64,000 nucleotides of DNA, taken from contig OZ252006.1 in NCBI GenBank assembly GCA_965247175.1, positions 186,001 to 250,000 of the forward strand. The letters run 5' to 3'. How positions within the stretch are numbered: position 1 is the first letter of the stretch; each line of letters opens with the position of its first letter. The stretch comes from JANQMX01 sp965247175 (GTDB lineage: Bacteria > Pseudomonadota > Alphaproteobacteria > Kiloniellales > DSM-21159). Position numbers and translations under genes: made by a program. The notes under the pieces are model-generated. The model was not told the origin of the DNA. It did no database searches and saw only the letters and a list, made by a program, of their open reading frames with translations. Below, in pieces: positions 1-8,107 of the stretch.

Positions 1-828
1 GCTCTCTTCCAAACCATAGACGTCGTTCACCGCAACGTTCAGCTGCGGCTGCCTCGCGCGCAGCAAAGCCACCGCCTGACTGCCAGTGCGGCCGAGCGGC
101 CCGGCCAGGCGCGTCAAGCTGAAGCCGAGAGCATCGAAGGTTTGCGTCTCCCGAACGAGGAAGTCCAAACCCAGCGCAACGTTCTGTGCATCCTGTGTCA
201 GATTGACAACGATGACCTCGCTGCGCGTCAGGCCGCCCGCTGCTACAGGGAAGCCACCGTCCGAGGCGTCGGGCGTGCTCGGGCCGGCTTCGGCGCTATC
301 GCTGGAGCTGCCGTCATCACCGTCGTCGCTCGAATCCGCGCTGTCGCCGTCGTCGCCGTCGTCGCCATCGTCTCCGTCATCGCCATCGTCGCCGGCATCG
401 GCGCTATCACCGTCGTCTCCACCATCATCTCCGTCGCCGTCGCTGTCACCACCATCGCCATCGCCATCGCCGCCATCGCCATCGCCGTCACCGCCGTCGC
501 CGTCACCGCCGTCGCCGTCACCGCCGTCGCCGTCACCATCACCGCCGCCGTCGCCGTCGCCACCGCCGCCGTCTCCGTCACCTCCGCCGCCGTCACCGTC
601 ACCGCCGCCGCCGCCGTCGCCATCACCGCCGCCGTCGCCGTCGCCACCGCCGCCGTCTCCGTCACCTCCGCCGCCGTCACCGTCGCCACCGCCGCCGTCA
701 CCGTCCTCAGCTAGGACCGGGTGCGGGAGAAGAAGTGTGACGGCGAGGATGGCCGGTGGGGTCAGAAAGAGAAAAGCCGAGAGCAGAAACGCACCAGTCC
801 AGCGAACTCGATTCCGGTTTATGAGCAT
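1..828 (-). CDS. Secreted Asp/Gly-repeat protein, probable S8 (subtilisin-like) peptidase N-terminus; 3' end beyond left edge
   Basis: This frame stays open from an ATG at 828 to base 1 (276 codons), so the gene continues outside the window. Residues 1-40 form a signal peptide: a basic start (MLINRNRVRW), a hydrophobic core and an Ala-X-Ala-like end (HPVLA). Residues 42 to about 176 are almost only Gly and Asp (GDGDGGGG units, then DDGDS). The last 100 residues form a folded segment with LTRLAGP, AVALLRAR and a final NDVYG, which resembles the short domain that precedes the catalytic domain of many alphaproteobacterial S8 peptidases. The catalytic Asp/His/Ser region is not in the window, so the peptidase call is an inference. 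The gene diverges from an ECF sigma/anti-sigma pair and has its own ECF-like promoter at 892-916. Confidence 0.68.
   Translation of the reverse strand, partial: MLINRNRVRWTGAFLLSAFLFLTPPAILAVTLLLPHPVLAEDGDGGGGDGDGGGGDGDGGGGDGDGGGDGDGGGGGDGDGGGGDGDGGGGDGDGGGDGDGDGGDGDGGDGDGGDGDGDGGDGDGDGGDSDGDGDDGGDDGDSADAGDDGDDGDDGDDGDDGDSADSSDDGDDGSSSDSAEAGPSTPDASDGGFPVAAGGLTRSEVIVVNLTQDAQNVALGLDFLVRETQTFDALGFSLTRLAGPLGRTGSQAVALLRARQPQLNVAVNDVYGLEES
301..705 (-). repeat. Low-complexity GGC/GAC trinucleotide tract encoding Gly-Asp repeats
   Basis: About 400 bp consists of degenerate GGC, GGT and GAC triplets on the minus strand, in frame with the secreted protein. All units are multiples of three, so slippage would change repeat length without shifting the frame. 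Long overlapping open frames on both strands here are by-products of the composition. Confidence 0.85.
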
Positions 829-891
829 CTCGCCTCTCTCTTCTCTTGAGCGGGTCCAGCCGGCTATAGATAACCTAGCAATTGGGGCAAT

Positions 892-916
892 AACGCGGGA
901 AACAAGGTTTTATTCC
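892..916 (-). promoter_or_regulatory. ECF-type promoter for the secreted Asp/Gly protein
   Basis: On the minus strand GGAAT (916-912) is followed after exactly 16 bases by CGTT (895-892). This matches the GGAAC/T-N16-CGTT pattern common to ECF sigma factors of alphaproteobacteria. The start codon lies 64 bases downstream at 828. The identical boxes and spacing occur in front of the sigma gene. Confidence 0.6.
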
Positions 917-964
917 GCAATAAGTCTCCACTCGGGCGAGAAACGTTTTTTTCTTTGGTTAACG

Positions 965-989
965 GGAATAATCGAGATGCGGGGGCGTT
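965..989 (+). promoter_or_regulatory. ECF-type promoter for the sigma/anti-sigma operon
   Basis: GGAAT (965-969), 16 bases, CGTT (986-989). The ATG at 1020 lies about 30 bases downstream with a GGAAAG ribosome site between. The position suggests that the sigma factor drives its own operon, and it argues against the upstream GTG at 990 as the translation start. Confidence 0.62.
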
Positions 990-1019
990 GTGCCGGTCAA
1001 TGAACCTGGAAAGTCAGCC

Positions 1020-1511
1020 ATGACCGATGACATGAGGCGAGAGATGGTCGAGCTGCTACCGCGGCTTCGACGTTTCGCCTACGCGATCACCGGTGCGGCT
1101 GAGAAGGGAGACGACCTTGTTCAGGCCACCTGTGAACGCGCACTCAGCCGGGCCGAGCTATGGCAGCCTGGTACGCGCCTGGACAGTTGGATGTTTCGCA
1201 TCGCCCAGAACCTCTGGCGCGATCGTCTCCGCAGCGAAAAGCGGGCGAACTATGCAGACGCACCGCCTGAGGAGATGGAAATCGCAGGGACGGACGGGCG
1301 TCAGGTAATGGACGCGCGGATCGCCTTGACACAGGTTCGAGACGCCGTCGCGAAGCTGCCCGAAGAGCAGCGTGTGTTGGTTGCGTTGATTTGTGTCGAC
1401 GGTGCTTCCTATCGGCAGGCAGCCTCGATACTTGAAGTCCCGATCGGGACGGTGATGAGCCGCTTGGCGCGCGCGCGCCGCACTCTATCAGTGCTGATGG
1501 GCGAGGAATAA
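1020..1511 (+). CDS. ECF-type RNA polymerase sigma factor
   Basis: A 163-residue sigma-70-family protein of ECF size. Sigma region 2 lies in residues 10-75 (LLPRLRRFAYAITG, then DDLVQATCERAL, then DSWMFRIAQN). Region 4 lies in about 105-158 (LPEEQRVLVALICVDG, SYRQAASILEVPIGTV), the helix-turn-helix that reads the -35 box. The ATG at 1020 has a GGAAAG ribosome site; an in-frame GTG at 990 would overlap the predicted promoter and is rejected. The anti-sigma gene begins five bases after the stop, and the partner gene on the other strand carries the same promoter type. Autoregulation is therefore likely. Confidence 0.92.
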   Translation: MTDDMRREMVELLPRLRRFAYAITGAAEKGDDLVQATCERALSRAELWQPGTRLDSWMFRIAQNLWRDRLRSEKRANYADAPPEEMEIAGTDGRQVMDARIALTQVRDAVAKLPEEQRVLVALICVDGASYRQAASILEVPIGTVMSRLARARRTLSVLMGEE

Positions 1512-1516
1512 CGCGT

Positions 1517-2320
1517 ATGGCAGAGGATCGTGAAGAAGTGCTGCTAGCTTACATCGACGGCGAGCTGGAAGGGGCCGAATTGGCCCGCGCCGAACGCCTT
1601 ATCGCAGAGGACCCGGAGGCTCGGGCCTTCGTCGAAAAGCACCGCAGGATTGGCGAAAAGCTGCGCCAAGCCTTCGAGGGGCCGATGGAGGAGGAGGTGC
1701 CGGAACGGCTTCTGCGCCCTTTCGAAGATCCGCAGGATACGGTCACCGAAGCCACGGTGGTGCCCTTCCGGAGCAACCGCCGTCAGGCGGCTCCACGGCG
1801 CTGGACTGAGCTTGCCATGGCAGCGTCGGTCGCCCTCTGTGTCGGCGGCGTGATCGGGCTCAACCTCGACTTTGGGTCCGGGGGCGGAGCCTTTCAGCAG
1901 GCCGTGCATGTGGCCGGGCCAATCGACCGCGGAAGCGCTCTGCACCAGGTGCTTGAGGAGGTGGAGAGCTTCGAGAGCGTAACCTGGGAAGGTGGCGAGG
2001 CAGGACAGGCCTCGGCAATTCCCCTGATGAGCTTCCGCACGGCCGACGGACGGGTTTGTCGCGAGTACGAAATGCTGGTGACCTCGGCGGCCTCCACCTC
2101 CTCGACCATCGGCATTGCCTGCCGCGGTGCCGGCGAGGGCTGGACCGACGAGGTTCTGGTGGTGTCGAAGCAGGCCCCGGAAGGTGCTGGCCAGCCTGCC
2201 TATGAGGCGGCGAGCAGCGGCGGACAGGTCGCGCTCGAAGGTTTCATCGCCGAGACCATCGCCGGCGAGCCGCTCTCTCCGGAAGAGGAGCGGGCCCTGA
2301 TCGGACGCGGCTGGCGCTGA
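1517..2320 (+). CDS. Membrane-anchored anti-sigma factor
   Basis: A 267-residue protein with the architecture of anti-ECF factors. The N-terminal cytoplasmic helical domain (residues 1-55, EVLLAYIDGELEGAE, HRRIGEKLRQAF) should bind the sigma factor. A single transmembrane segment lies at about 97-115 (ELAMAASVALCVGGVIGL), followed by a periplasmic domain of about 150 residues. No HxxxCxxC zinc motif is present, so it is not a ZAS-type anti-sigma. It sits five bases after the sigma gene with GAGGA as ribosome site. The envelope sensor domain together with the divergent secreted protein suggests a cell-surface stress circuit. Confidence 0.85.
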   Translation: MAEDREEVLLAYIDGELEGAELARAERLIAEDPEARAFVEKHRRIGEKLRQAFEGPMEEEVPERLLRPFEDPQDTVTEATVVPFRSNRRQAAPRRWTELAMAASVALCVGGVIGLNLDFGSGGGAFQQAVHVAGPIDRGSALHQVLEEVESFESVTWEGGEAGQASAIPLMSFRTADGRVCREYEMLVTSAASTSSTIGIACRGAGEGWTDEVLVVSKQAPEGAGQPAYEAASSGGQVALEGFIAETIAGEPLSPEEERALIGRGWR

Positions 2321-2357
2321 AGCCCCGTCGGTACTTGCTGGGGCCGGGGCGCCAGTC

Positions 2358-2804
2358 TCAGCCGACGCCGTAGCCGGTATCGAAGATCATCTGGTCGCGC
2401 TGTTTGAGGTCCGTTTCGAGCTCTTTCTGGACCGCGCCGAAGATGTCTCGGATTGAGACGATACCGACCAGCTGACCTTCGTTGACGACCGGCAGGTGGC
2501 GATAGCCCCGGGTGCTCATCTTCATGAGAGCATCCATGGCGCGGTCGCTCGGTGCCAGCGTGTCAGGGTCGGCGGTCATCACGTCCTCGACCTTGGTGGT
2601 GTCGGCATTGAGCCCGGCGTCGACGACACGGGTAAGAACGTCGCGCTCGGTGAAGATACCAGCCAGCTTTCCGTCGCGTGTGATCAGCACCGCGCCGATC
2701 TTGCGCTCGGTCATGACCCTGACCGCATCGCGGACGCTGTCGCTCGGAGATAGCGTGAAGAGCTCCTGGCTTTCGATAATGTCTGGGACGATCCTCCGCT
2801 GCAT
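2358..2804 (-). CDS. CBS-domain pair protein
   Basis: A 148-residue protein made of two CBS motifs (about residues 8-65 and 72-130), recognisable by KIGAVLITRDGKLAGIFTE and RGYRHLPVVNEGQLVGIVS. Stand-alone CBS pairs bind adenine nucleotides and usually modulate a partner or bind NAD(H)/AMP; no catalytic domain is present. It is convergent with the anti-sigma gene and lies downstream of the HlyC/CorC gene on the same strand. A hairpin at 2883-2902 between the two suggests separate transcripts. The exact role is unknown. Confidence 0.88.
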   Translation of the reverse strand: MQRRIVPDIIESQELFTLSPSDSVRDAVRVMTERKIGAVLITRDGKLAGIFTERDVLTRVVDAGLNADTTKVEDVMTADPDTLAPSDRAMDALMKMSTRGYRHLPVVNEGQLVGIVSIRDIFGAVQKELETDLKQRDQMIFDTGYGVG

Positions 2805-2882
2805 CGCAAAAACCTCTTCTTGGGCCGCTATGACATTACCTATTATGATATCATTGGTTTAGCGATGAAACCAGCGGTAAGG

Positions 2883-2902
2883 GCGGTCTGAAAACAGACC
2901 GC
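2883..2902 (-). terminator. Hairpin after the HlyC/CorC gene
   Basis: A perfect 8-bp inverted repeat GCGGTCTG / CAGACCGC with an AAAA loop lies 22 bases after the stop of the minus-strand HlyC/CorC gene. There is no clear T-run downstream, so it may be a terminator or an RNA 3'-end stabiliser. Confidence 0.5.
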
Positions 2903-2924
2903 AGCCCGATGGATACGCTTCCCG

Positions 2925-4223
2925 CTATGCTTCTTCCAACTCGGCCGTGTCTTGGACGCCGGGGGTGTCGAGCTTCGACACCTTCACCAAAGTGATCTGG
3001 TTGCGTTGACGCTCCAAGATCTCGAAGGAAAAGCCGTGAAAGGCGAAACGCTGGCCGACGGCTGGAATGCGTCGCGCCTCGTGCAGGACGAGGCCCGCAA
3101 TGGTCGAGGCTTCATCGTCCGGCAGGCGCCATTCGCAGCGCCGGTTGATGTCGCGGATGGTCACCTTGCCCTCGACGACCGCGGTGCCGTCGGGTTGCAG
3201 CTCCAAGCCTTCGACGTCGACATCGTGCTCGTCGGAGATGTCGCCGACGATCTCTTCCAGAATGTCCTCCAGCGTTACCACGCCCCGCAGCTCGCCGTAC
3301 TCGTCGACGACGATGGCGAAGTGCTCCTTGCGTTGGCGAAAGGCCTGCAGCTGGCTCAACAGGTCCGTGGTGTCCGGGATGAACCAGGGCGGATTGGCGA
3401 TCGCCTGCACGTCCAGGGTGTCGACAGCGTCGGGACTGGCCTGGACGGCGCGTAGCAGCGCCTTGGCATGCAGCACGCCGACGATCTCGTCGGGCTGCTC
3501 ACGGTAGAGCGGCAGGCGCGTATAGGGGCTCGCCAGTGCCTCCTCCACGATCTTGCGCGGAGGTTGCGCGACATCGATGGCTTCCACGTCCCGGCGATGG
3601 GTCATGATCTCCTCGACCGCGACGTCGTCGAGATCGAGGATGGAGCGCAGCATTTCGCGCTCGTGCTTGGTTTCCTCGTCCGGCCCGGTATGCAGGTCGA
3701 TGGCGCCGCGCAGCTCCTCTTCCCAGGCACCGTCGCCTTCGTCCGGCCGCAGCCGCAGGACGCTCAGGATGGTACCCACAACGCCTTCGATCATCTGCAC
3801 GATGGGACCGAAAACAGTGACCACGACCCGGAGGATGCGCGAGACGCGCAGCGCGGTCCGGTCTGGATGCAGCAGGGCATATGTCTTGGGCAGAATCTCC
3901 GCGAAGACCAGGACCAGGAAGGTCATGCCGATGGTGGCGTAGGCGACGCCTGCTTCGCCGAAGAGGCTGATCAGCACGCTGGTCGCCAGGGCGGACGCCA
4001 GGATGTTGACGAGGTTATTGCCGAGTAGGATCGCCCCGATCATCCGCTCCTTGCGTTCCCAGAGCTGTTGAATGGTCTTGGCGCGCATGTCGCCCTGCTG
4101 CTCCAGGGTGTGCATGCGGGCGCGCGAGGCGGCGGTGATCGAGGTTTCCGAGCCGGAGAAGAAGGCGGACAGCACGAGCAGGCCTAGAATGGCCGCCAGA
4201 TTGACGAGAACGAAGGTATCCAT
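2925..4223 (-). CDS. HlyC/CorC (TlyC) family DUF21/CBS/CorC-domain transporter
   Basis: A 432-residue protein with the full family layout. A DUF21 membrane domain covers residues 1 to about 180 (LAAILGLLVLSAFFSGSET at the start, then MIGAILLGNNLVNILAS). A CBS pair lies at about 205-335 (EEIMTHRRDV, HFAIVVDEYGELRGVVTLED) and a C-terminal CorC_HlyC domain at 345-420. The family is linked to magnesium/cobalt efflux and to membrane-damage tolerance, but substrates are rarely proven. The start at 4223 lies 12 bases after the aroB stop, so it is probably transcribed with aroK-aroB. Confidence 0.92.
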   Translation of the reverse strand: MDTFVLVNLAAILGLLVLSAFFSGSETSITAASRARMHTLEQQGDMRAKTIQQLWERKERMIGAILLGNNLVNILASALATSVLISLFGEAGVAYATIGMTFLVLVFAEILPKTYALLHPDRTALRVSRILRVVVTVFGPIVQMIEGVVGTILSVLRLRPDEGDGAWEEELRGAIDLHTGPDEETKHEREMLRSILDLDDVAVEEIMTHRRDVEAIDVAQPPRKIVEEALASPYTRLPLYREQPDEIVGVLHAKALLRAVQASPDAVDTLDVQAIANPPWFIPDTTDLLSQLQAFRQRKEHFAIVVDEYGELRGVVTLEDILEEIVGDISDEHDVDVEGLELQPDGTAVVEGKVTIRDINRRCEWRLPDDEASTIAGLVLHEARRIPAVGQRFAFHGFSFEILERQRNQITLVKVSKLDTPGVQDTAELEEA

Positions 4224-4235
4224 GTCTGCCTAGAC

Positions 4236-5387
4236 TTAAGCTCCGACCCGGCGCTCTGCCACTGGCGCAGAGCCTCTGCGGGCGGCCAGGGCCGCGAGAA
4301 CCTCTGCCTCCGATACATCCTGAGTGATGAAGGCTTGTCCAATGCCGCGGGCAAGAATGAACGTCAGGCGTCCATTCTTGACCTTCTTGTCCTGGCCCAT
4401 GTGAGCCAGTACCCGCTCAAGATCGATCTCGGCGAGGCTCAGGTCGGCCAGGCTCTGCGGCAGGCCGACGCTGTCATAGTGCCCCAACAGGCGTTCGAGA
4501 TCGGCAAGCGGGCAGTAGCCCTTGTCGCAAGACAGTTGCAGCGCAAGCACCTTGCCGATGGCAACCGCCTCCCCATGCAAAAGCGAGCCGTCGAAGCCGG
4601 CTTCGGCTTCAAGTCCGTGGGCGAAGGTATGGCCTAGATTGAGCAGCGCGCGTGCGCCAGACTCCCGCTCGTCACGGGCAACGATTTCCGCCTTGGCAAG
4701 GCAGGAAAGGGCTATGGCATGGCGGCGGGCGTCAGGATCTCCCGCCAGCACCGCCTGCCCATTGTCGCAGAGCCAGTCAAAGAAGCCGGGACGGTCGATC
4801 AGCCCGTACTTCACCACTTCGGCGTAGCCTGCTTTGAGCTCGCGCTCCGGCAGGCTGTCTAGCGTGTCGCTGTCGGCGATGACGAGGCGCGGTTGGTGGA
4901 AGGCGCCCACAAGGTTCTTGCCTTGAGGCATGTCGATGGCCGTCTTGCCCCCGACCGAGCTGTCCACCTGAGCGAGAAGCGTTGTCGGGATCTGGACGTA
5001 GTCGATGCCGCGCAACAGAATCGCGGCGGCAAAACCGGCGAGATCCCCGATCACGCCACCGCCGAGCGCTACGATAAGGCTGCCGCGCTCCAATCCCTGG
5101 TCGAGCAAGGTGCCGCACAGGCGCTCCAACTCCGCGAAGCATTTTGTGCCTTCGCCGGCGGGAAGAACGACTGACTGTACAGCGAAACCGGCCTCCTCGA
5201 GGCTGCCCTGCAGGGGCTTAAGATAGTGCGGCGCAACGTTCGCATCCGTGACGACGGCGACACGCCGGCTTTTGGCAATTTCTGAGATATGGGCGCCTGC
5301 TTCGGCCAGCAGGCCAGATCCGATCAGGATGTCGTAGCTGCGCGCACCGAGTTCGACGGTCTGGCGATGCGGCCCATCAGCCGGCAT
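4236..5387 (-). CDS. aroB: 3-dehydroquinate synthase
   Basis: Second step of the shikimate pathway, converting DAHP to 3-dehydroquinate with NAD and a divalent metal. About 383 residues from the chosen ATG at 5387 (MPADGPHRQ), which has GGAG nine bases upstream and overlaps the end of aroK by 11 bases; upstream in-frame ATGs would lie deeper inside aroK. The family signatures are visible: GEGTKCFAELE, GGGVIGDLAGF (nucleotide site), QVDSSVGGKTAID, and the metal-binding GHTFAHGLEAE and LLHGEAVAIG. The aroK-aroB order is the usual bacterial pair. Confidence 0.96.
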   Translation of the reverse strand: MPADGPHRQTVELGARSYDILIGSGLLAEAGAHISEIAKSRRVAVVTDANVAPHYLKPLQGSLEEAGFAVQSVVLPAGEGTKCFAELERLCGTLLDQGLERGSLIVALGGGVIGDLAGFAAAILLRGIDYVQIPTTLLAQVDSSVGGKTAIDMPQGKNLVGAFHQPRLVIADSDTLDSLPERELKAGYAEVVKYGLIDRPGFFDWLCDNGQAVLAGDPDARRHAIALSCLAKAEIVARDERESGARALLNLGHTFAHGLEAEAGFDGSLLHGEAVAIGKVLALQLSCDKGYCPLADLERLLGHYDSVGLPQSLADLSLAEIDLERVLAHMGQDKKVKNGRLTFILARGIGQAFITQDVSEAEVLAALAARRGSAPVAERRVGA

Positions 5388-5976
5388 CGATATCAACTCC
5401 ATGGGCACGCAGGGCCTCAACGACCTGGTGTGTGGTCTCTTCGGCCGGGCGTTCGATGCTTTCCACCACCACGTCGGCTTCGGCGTAGACGGGATAGCGT
5501 TCGGCCATCAAACGGCTGAGGGTTTCGCGCGGGTTGCCCTTCTTGAGCAGCGGACGGTGGTCTCGCCGCCCCGTGCGACGCAACAAGACGTCCAAATCCG
5601 CGCGTAGCCAGACCGACACGCCGTTCGCGCGTATGGCTGCTCTCGTCTCGGGGTTCATGAAAGCGCCGCCACCGGTCGCGATAACCGATGGTTTCTCTTG
5701 TAAAAGTCGTTGAATGACCCGCCGTTCACCATCGCGAAAGGCCGCTTCGCCGTGCCGCTCGAAGATGTCGGTGATAGAGCAGCCCGCAGCCTTCTCGATC
5801 TCGCTGTCGGCATCGACGAAGTCCCAGCCGATGGTCTCAGCCAGTCGTTTGCCAATGCAGCTCTTGCCGGCCCCCATCAGACCGACCAGCACAATACAGC
5901 GTGGCGGCGGGCTGGCATGGCCCTCCCTGGGTGCTTCGTCCGCACTGGGCGAATGGGAGTGATTAAGCCTTGTCAT
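5377..5976 (-). CDS. aroK: Shikimate kinase
   Basis: Phosphorylates shikimate at the 3-OH with ATP. 199 residues: a 26-residue charged N-terminal extension, then the P-loop GLMGAGKS at 32-39. The shikimate-site residues include the DADSEIEKAAG segment, FRDGERRVI, and GGGAFMNPETR. An RxxLLKKGNPRE lid segment follows. The gene is first of the aroK-aroB-HlyC/CorC run and diverges from the small membrane protein at 6145. Confidence 0.95.
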   Translation of the reverse strand: MTRLNHSHSPSADEAPREGHASPPPRCIVLVGLMGAGKSCIGKRLAETIGWDFVDADSEIEKAAGCSITDIFERHGEAAFRDGERRVIQRLLQEKPSVIATGGGAFMNPETRAAIRANGVSVWLRADLDVLLRRTGRRDHRPLLKKGNPRETLSRLMAERYPVYAEADVVVESIERPAEETTHQVVEALRAHGVDIDAG

Positions 5977-6144
5977 CGCATCTAGGCCTTGCGACCCGCG
6001 CCCGGCGAGCCCCAGCGCCGCAGTTTTGCCATACGCGCAACCTATCCCAAGGCTCGCACTTTAATGCAAGCTTGTCGGATCGTTAGCGATGGTTCGCTAC
6101 TCGATAGCATGACGCTGCTCGGTTGGGACAACCGCTTTGAGACT

Positions 6145-6285
6145 ATGAGCTCTCTTACCCGTATCTTTCTTGTGCTGTTGCTCTTGCTGCTTGTCGGCGG
6201 GGCGCTGGCCAGCATGATTGTCGAGATACCTATCAGCCGAACCCCCGTAGAACAGGTGATTCCCCATGATCGGCTATCGCAATAG
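6145..6285 (+). CDS. Small single-span membrane protein
   Basis: A 46-residue ORF with one strongly hydrophobic segment (LTRIFLVLLLLLLVGGALA) and a short polar tail, IPISRTPVEQVIPHDRLSQ. The frame extends further upstream to 5989, but that part is compositionally unlike protein, and a start at 6145 or 6109 is more plausible. Its stop lies inside the next gene, whose ATG at 6266 overlaps it by 20 bases, which implies translational coupling. I recall similar PVE-VIP-D tails in short proteins upstream of exported proteins in related bacteria; this needs a search. Function unknown. Confidence 0.6.
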   Translation: MSSLTRIFLVLLLLLLVGGALASMIVEIPISRTPVEQVIPHDRLSQ

Positions 6286-8101
6286 GGCCGCCTATCTGGC
6301 CGCCGCACCGCTGATTCTGCTCTTCGCCGGTATGCCCCGAGCGGAGGCGCAGACACAGGGCGCTGTGAGTAGCGGACCGATTAAGCTGTTCCAGTTCGAT
6401 GCTACAGCGACTCCGACCGACAGCGCCGGGACCAGCGCGGCGAACTCCGGCAGCGGAAGCTTGGTTCCGGCGGTCCCGCAAGAGCAGCGTTCTGCCGGTG
6501 TCGCGCCTTCGCCGGTCGTGCTGCCCGATCGCACGACGGCGCCTCGCTCGGATGTCGAAGGCATCGAGGTTCGTGAGCTTGGCAGCCAGGGCGGCGGCGC
6601 AACGGGACCGCTGACTCCGGCGCAGGGTGGCCTCGGCCTCGATCTTTGGGCGGGTTCCACTGGTGACCGCGTTGCCGATCTGATGGGCAGTCTGCCGAGC
6701 GACATCCAGTCCCCGGCGCTGCGGGAGCTTGCCAGGCGGATGCTGCTGTCTTCGGCCGAGCCGCCCTCGCTGCTGCCGCTCCAGGCTTCGACCGAGCCGA
6801 TGTCGTCCCCGACCGACGTCGACGATCTGCTGCGCCTGCGCGCCGAGCGTCTCTATGCAATGGGCGAGATCGAAGGGCTCAATGCTCTGCTGCAGCTCTT
6901 CTCCGAACGCCGCGACGATGCGACATTGCGGCGCCTTCGCGTCGACGGCCTTTTGCTTGCCGGAGACTGGGACGCCGGTTGCCGGCCTGCACTCAACGCA
7001 CTGGCGCGCGCCCCGCAGGAGACCTACTGGCAGCGCGTCAAGATTGCCTGCGATGCGGTGGCCGGTGACGACACACGCGCCCATCTCGGCCTCGACCTGC
7101 TGCGCGAGGGCGGCGCGGACGAGGATGGTTTCGCAGGCTTGATCAATGCCCTGCTGGGGCTCGGTGTTCCCACGGCAGAGCCGCCCTTCTCGGCGCTGAA
7201 CCTTGCGACCATGGCTAAGCTCGGCGTTGCCCCTTCGCCAACGTTCCGCGCGGCCGCTCCCGCGGGCTGGGACGGGGTCTTTGCCCGGCTGGGGGCGCTC
7301 CCCTTGGAAGAACGTGTGCCGATCGCCGAGCGCGCGGTCGGTACCGGGGCCTTGCCCGCGGAGACACTCGCTTCGCTTTATGTCCAGCCTATTTTCGACC
7401 CGGTCGATCTCGATGACCCGATCGCGGCAGCTGGGCAGGGCGACATGGAATCCTGGCAGGCGCATGCCTTGCTCTATCAGGCGGCCAAGCGGCAAAGCTA
7501 TCCTCTGCTCCGTGCGCAGCTCCTGACGGCCTATGTCGAGCGCATGCAGGGCGACGGCGCCGGCTTGGCGGGGCTGCGTACGGCTAAAGCGCAAGCAGAC
7601 CCGATCACACCGTCACCAAGCCTGTCTTGGGCTGCACCTGCTCTGGCGCGTGCCTACTATCTGGGCGGTGAGACGGCGCAGGCGGAGGCTTGGCGCCTCA
7701 ACCAGCAGGAGACCGCACGCCTAGTCACACCGCTTTGGCCCTATCTTCAAGTCTTCACCGGCGGTCGTGCCGACCCAGCCATATTGAACACTTGGGCTCA
7801 AGGTTTGCCTCCTGACTCGCGGGACATGCAGGCGGTTCTGGTCGAGTCCATCGTCAATGCCTTTCACGACCCGAGCCTTGGCTTGCAGCCGCCGGGCCCA
7901 CGTCAGGAAATCCAGCAAGCTGCCTTGGCCGGCCGGCCAGGCGAGACACTCCTGCTGATCTTGCGAGAGTTCGGTTCACGGGATCTCGCGTCCCTGGACG
8001 TACCGGCTCTGGCGCTCTCGGTCGCTGCACTTCATCAGGTCGGCTACACGCAGCAAGCGCGCATGCTGGCCGCCGAAGCTCTGGTAGCAAGCGGGGTCTA
8101 G
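6266..8101 (+). CDS. Large exported protein of unknown function
   Basis: 611 residues. A signal peptide covers about residues 1-28 (AAPLILLFAGMPRAEAQ, cleavage after AEA). A Ser/Pro/Gly/Thr-rich linker runs to about residue 110. The rest is alpha-helical and Leu/Ala-rich with pairs of helices reminiscent of TPR or Sel1-like solenoids (RLRAERLYAMGEIEGLNAL, RRDDATLRRLRVDGLLLAGD), although no strict 34-residue period is clear. It is probably a periplasmic scaffold. The gene overlaps the small membrane protein and ends six bases before xerD, so the three may be co-transcribed. No enzyme motif was recognised. Confidence 0.8.
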   Translation: MIGYRNRAAYLAAAPLILLFAGMPRAEAQTQGAVSSGPIKLFQFDATATPTDSAGTSAANSGSGSLVPAVPQEQRSAGVAPSPVVLPDRTTAPRSDVEGIEVRELGSQGGGATGPLTPAQGGLGLDLWAGSTGDRVADLMGSLPSDIQSPALRELARRMLLSSAEPPSLLPLQASTEPMSSPTDVDDLLRLRAERLYAMGEIEGLNALLQLFSERRDDATLRRLRVDGLLLAGDWDAGCRPALNALARAPQETYWQRVKIACDAVAGDDTRAHLGLDLLREGGADEDGFAGLINALLGLGVPTAEPPFSALNLATMAKLGVAPSPTFRAAAPAGWDGVFARLGALPLEERVPIAERAVGTGALPAETLASLYVQPIFDPVDLDDPIAAAGQGDMESWQAHALLYQAAKRQSYPLLRAQLLTAYVERMQGDGAGLAGLRTAKAQADPITPSPSLSWAAPALARAYYLGGETAQAEAWRLNQQETARLVTPLWPYLQVFTGGRADPAILNTWAQGLPPDSRDMQAVLVESIVNAFHDPSLGLQPPGPRQEIQQAALAGRPGETLLLILREFGSRDLASLDVPALALSVAALHQVGYTQQARMLAAEALVASGV

Positions 8102-8107
8102 GCGCAG

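Noticed and set aside
301..705. Repeat tract as a possible CRISPR array
   Set aside because: The units are degenerate triplets without unique spacers of constant length.
86..1003. Long plus-strand open frames (86-1003 and 142-714) rich in Pro/Ser or Ala/Val
   Set aside because: They are mirror images of the minus-strand Gly/Asp repeat. Only the minus frame has a signal peptide and a folded domain after the repeat, and a promoter.
990..1019. GTG at 990 as start of the sigma factor
   Set aside because: It overlaps the predicted promoter; ATG 1020 has a ribosome site and the usual N-terminal length.
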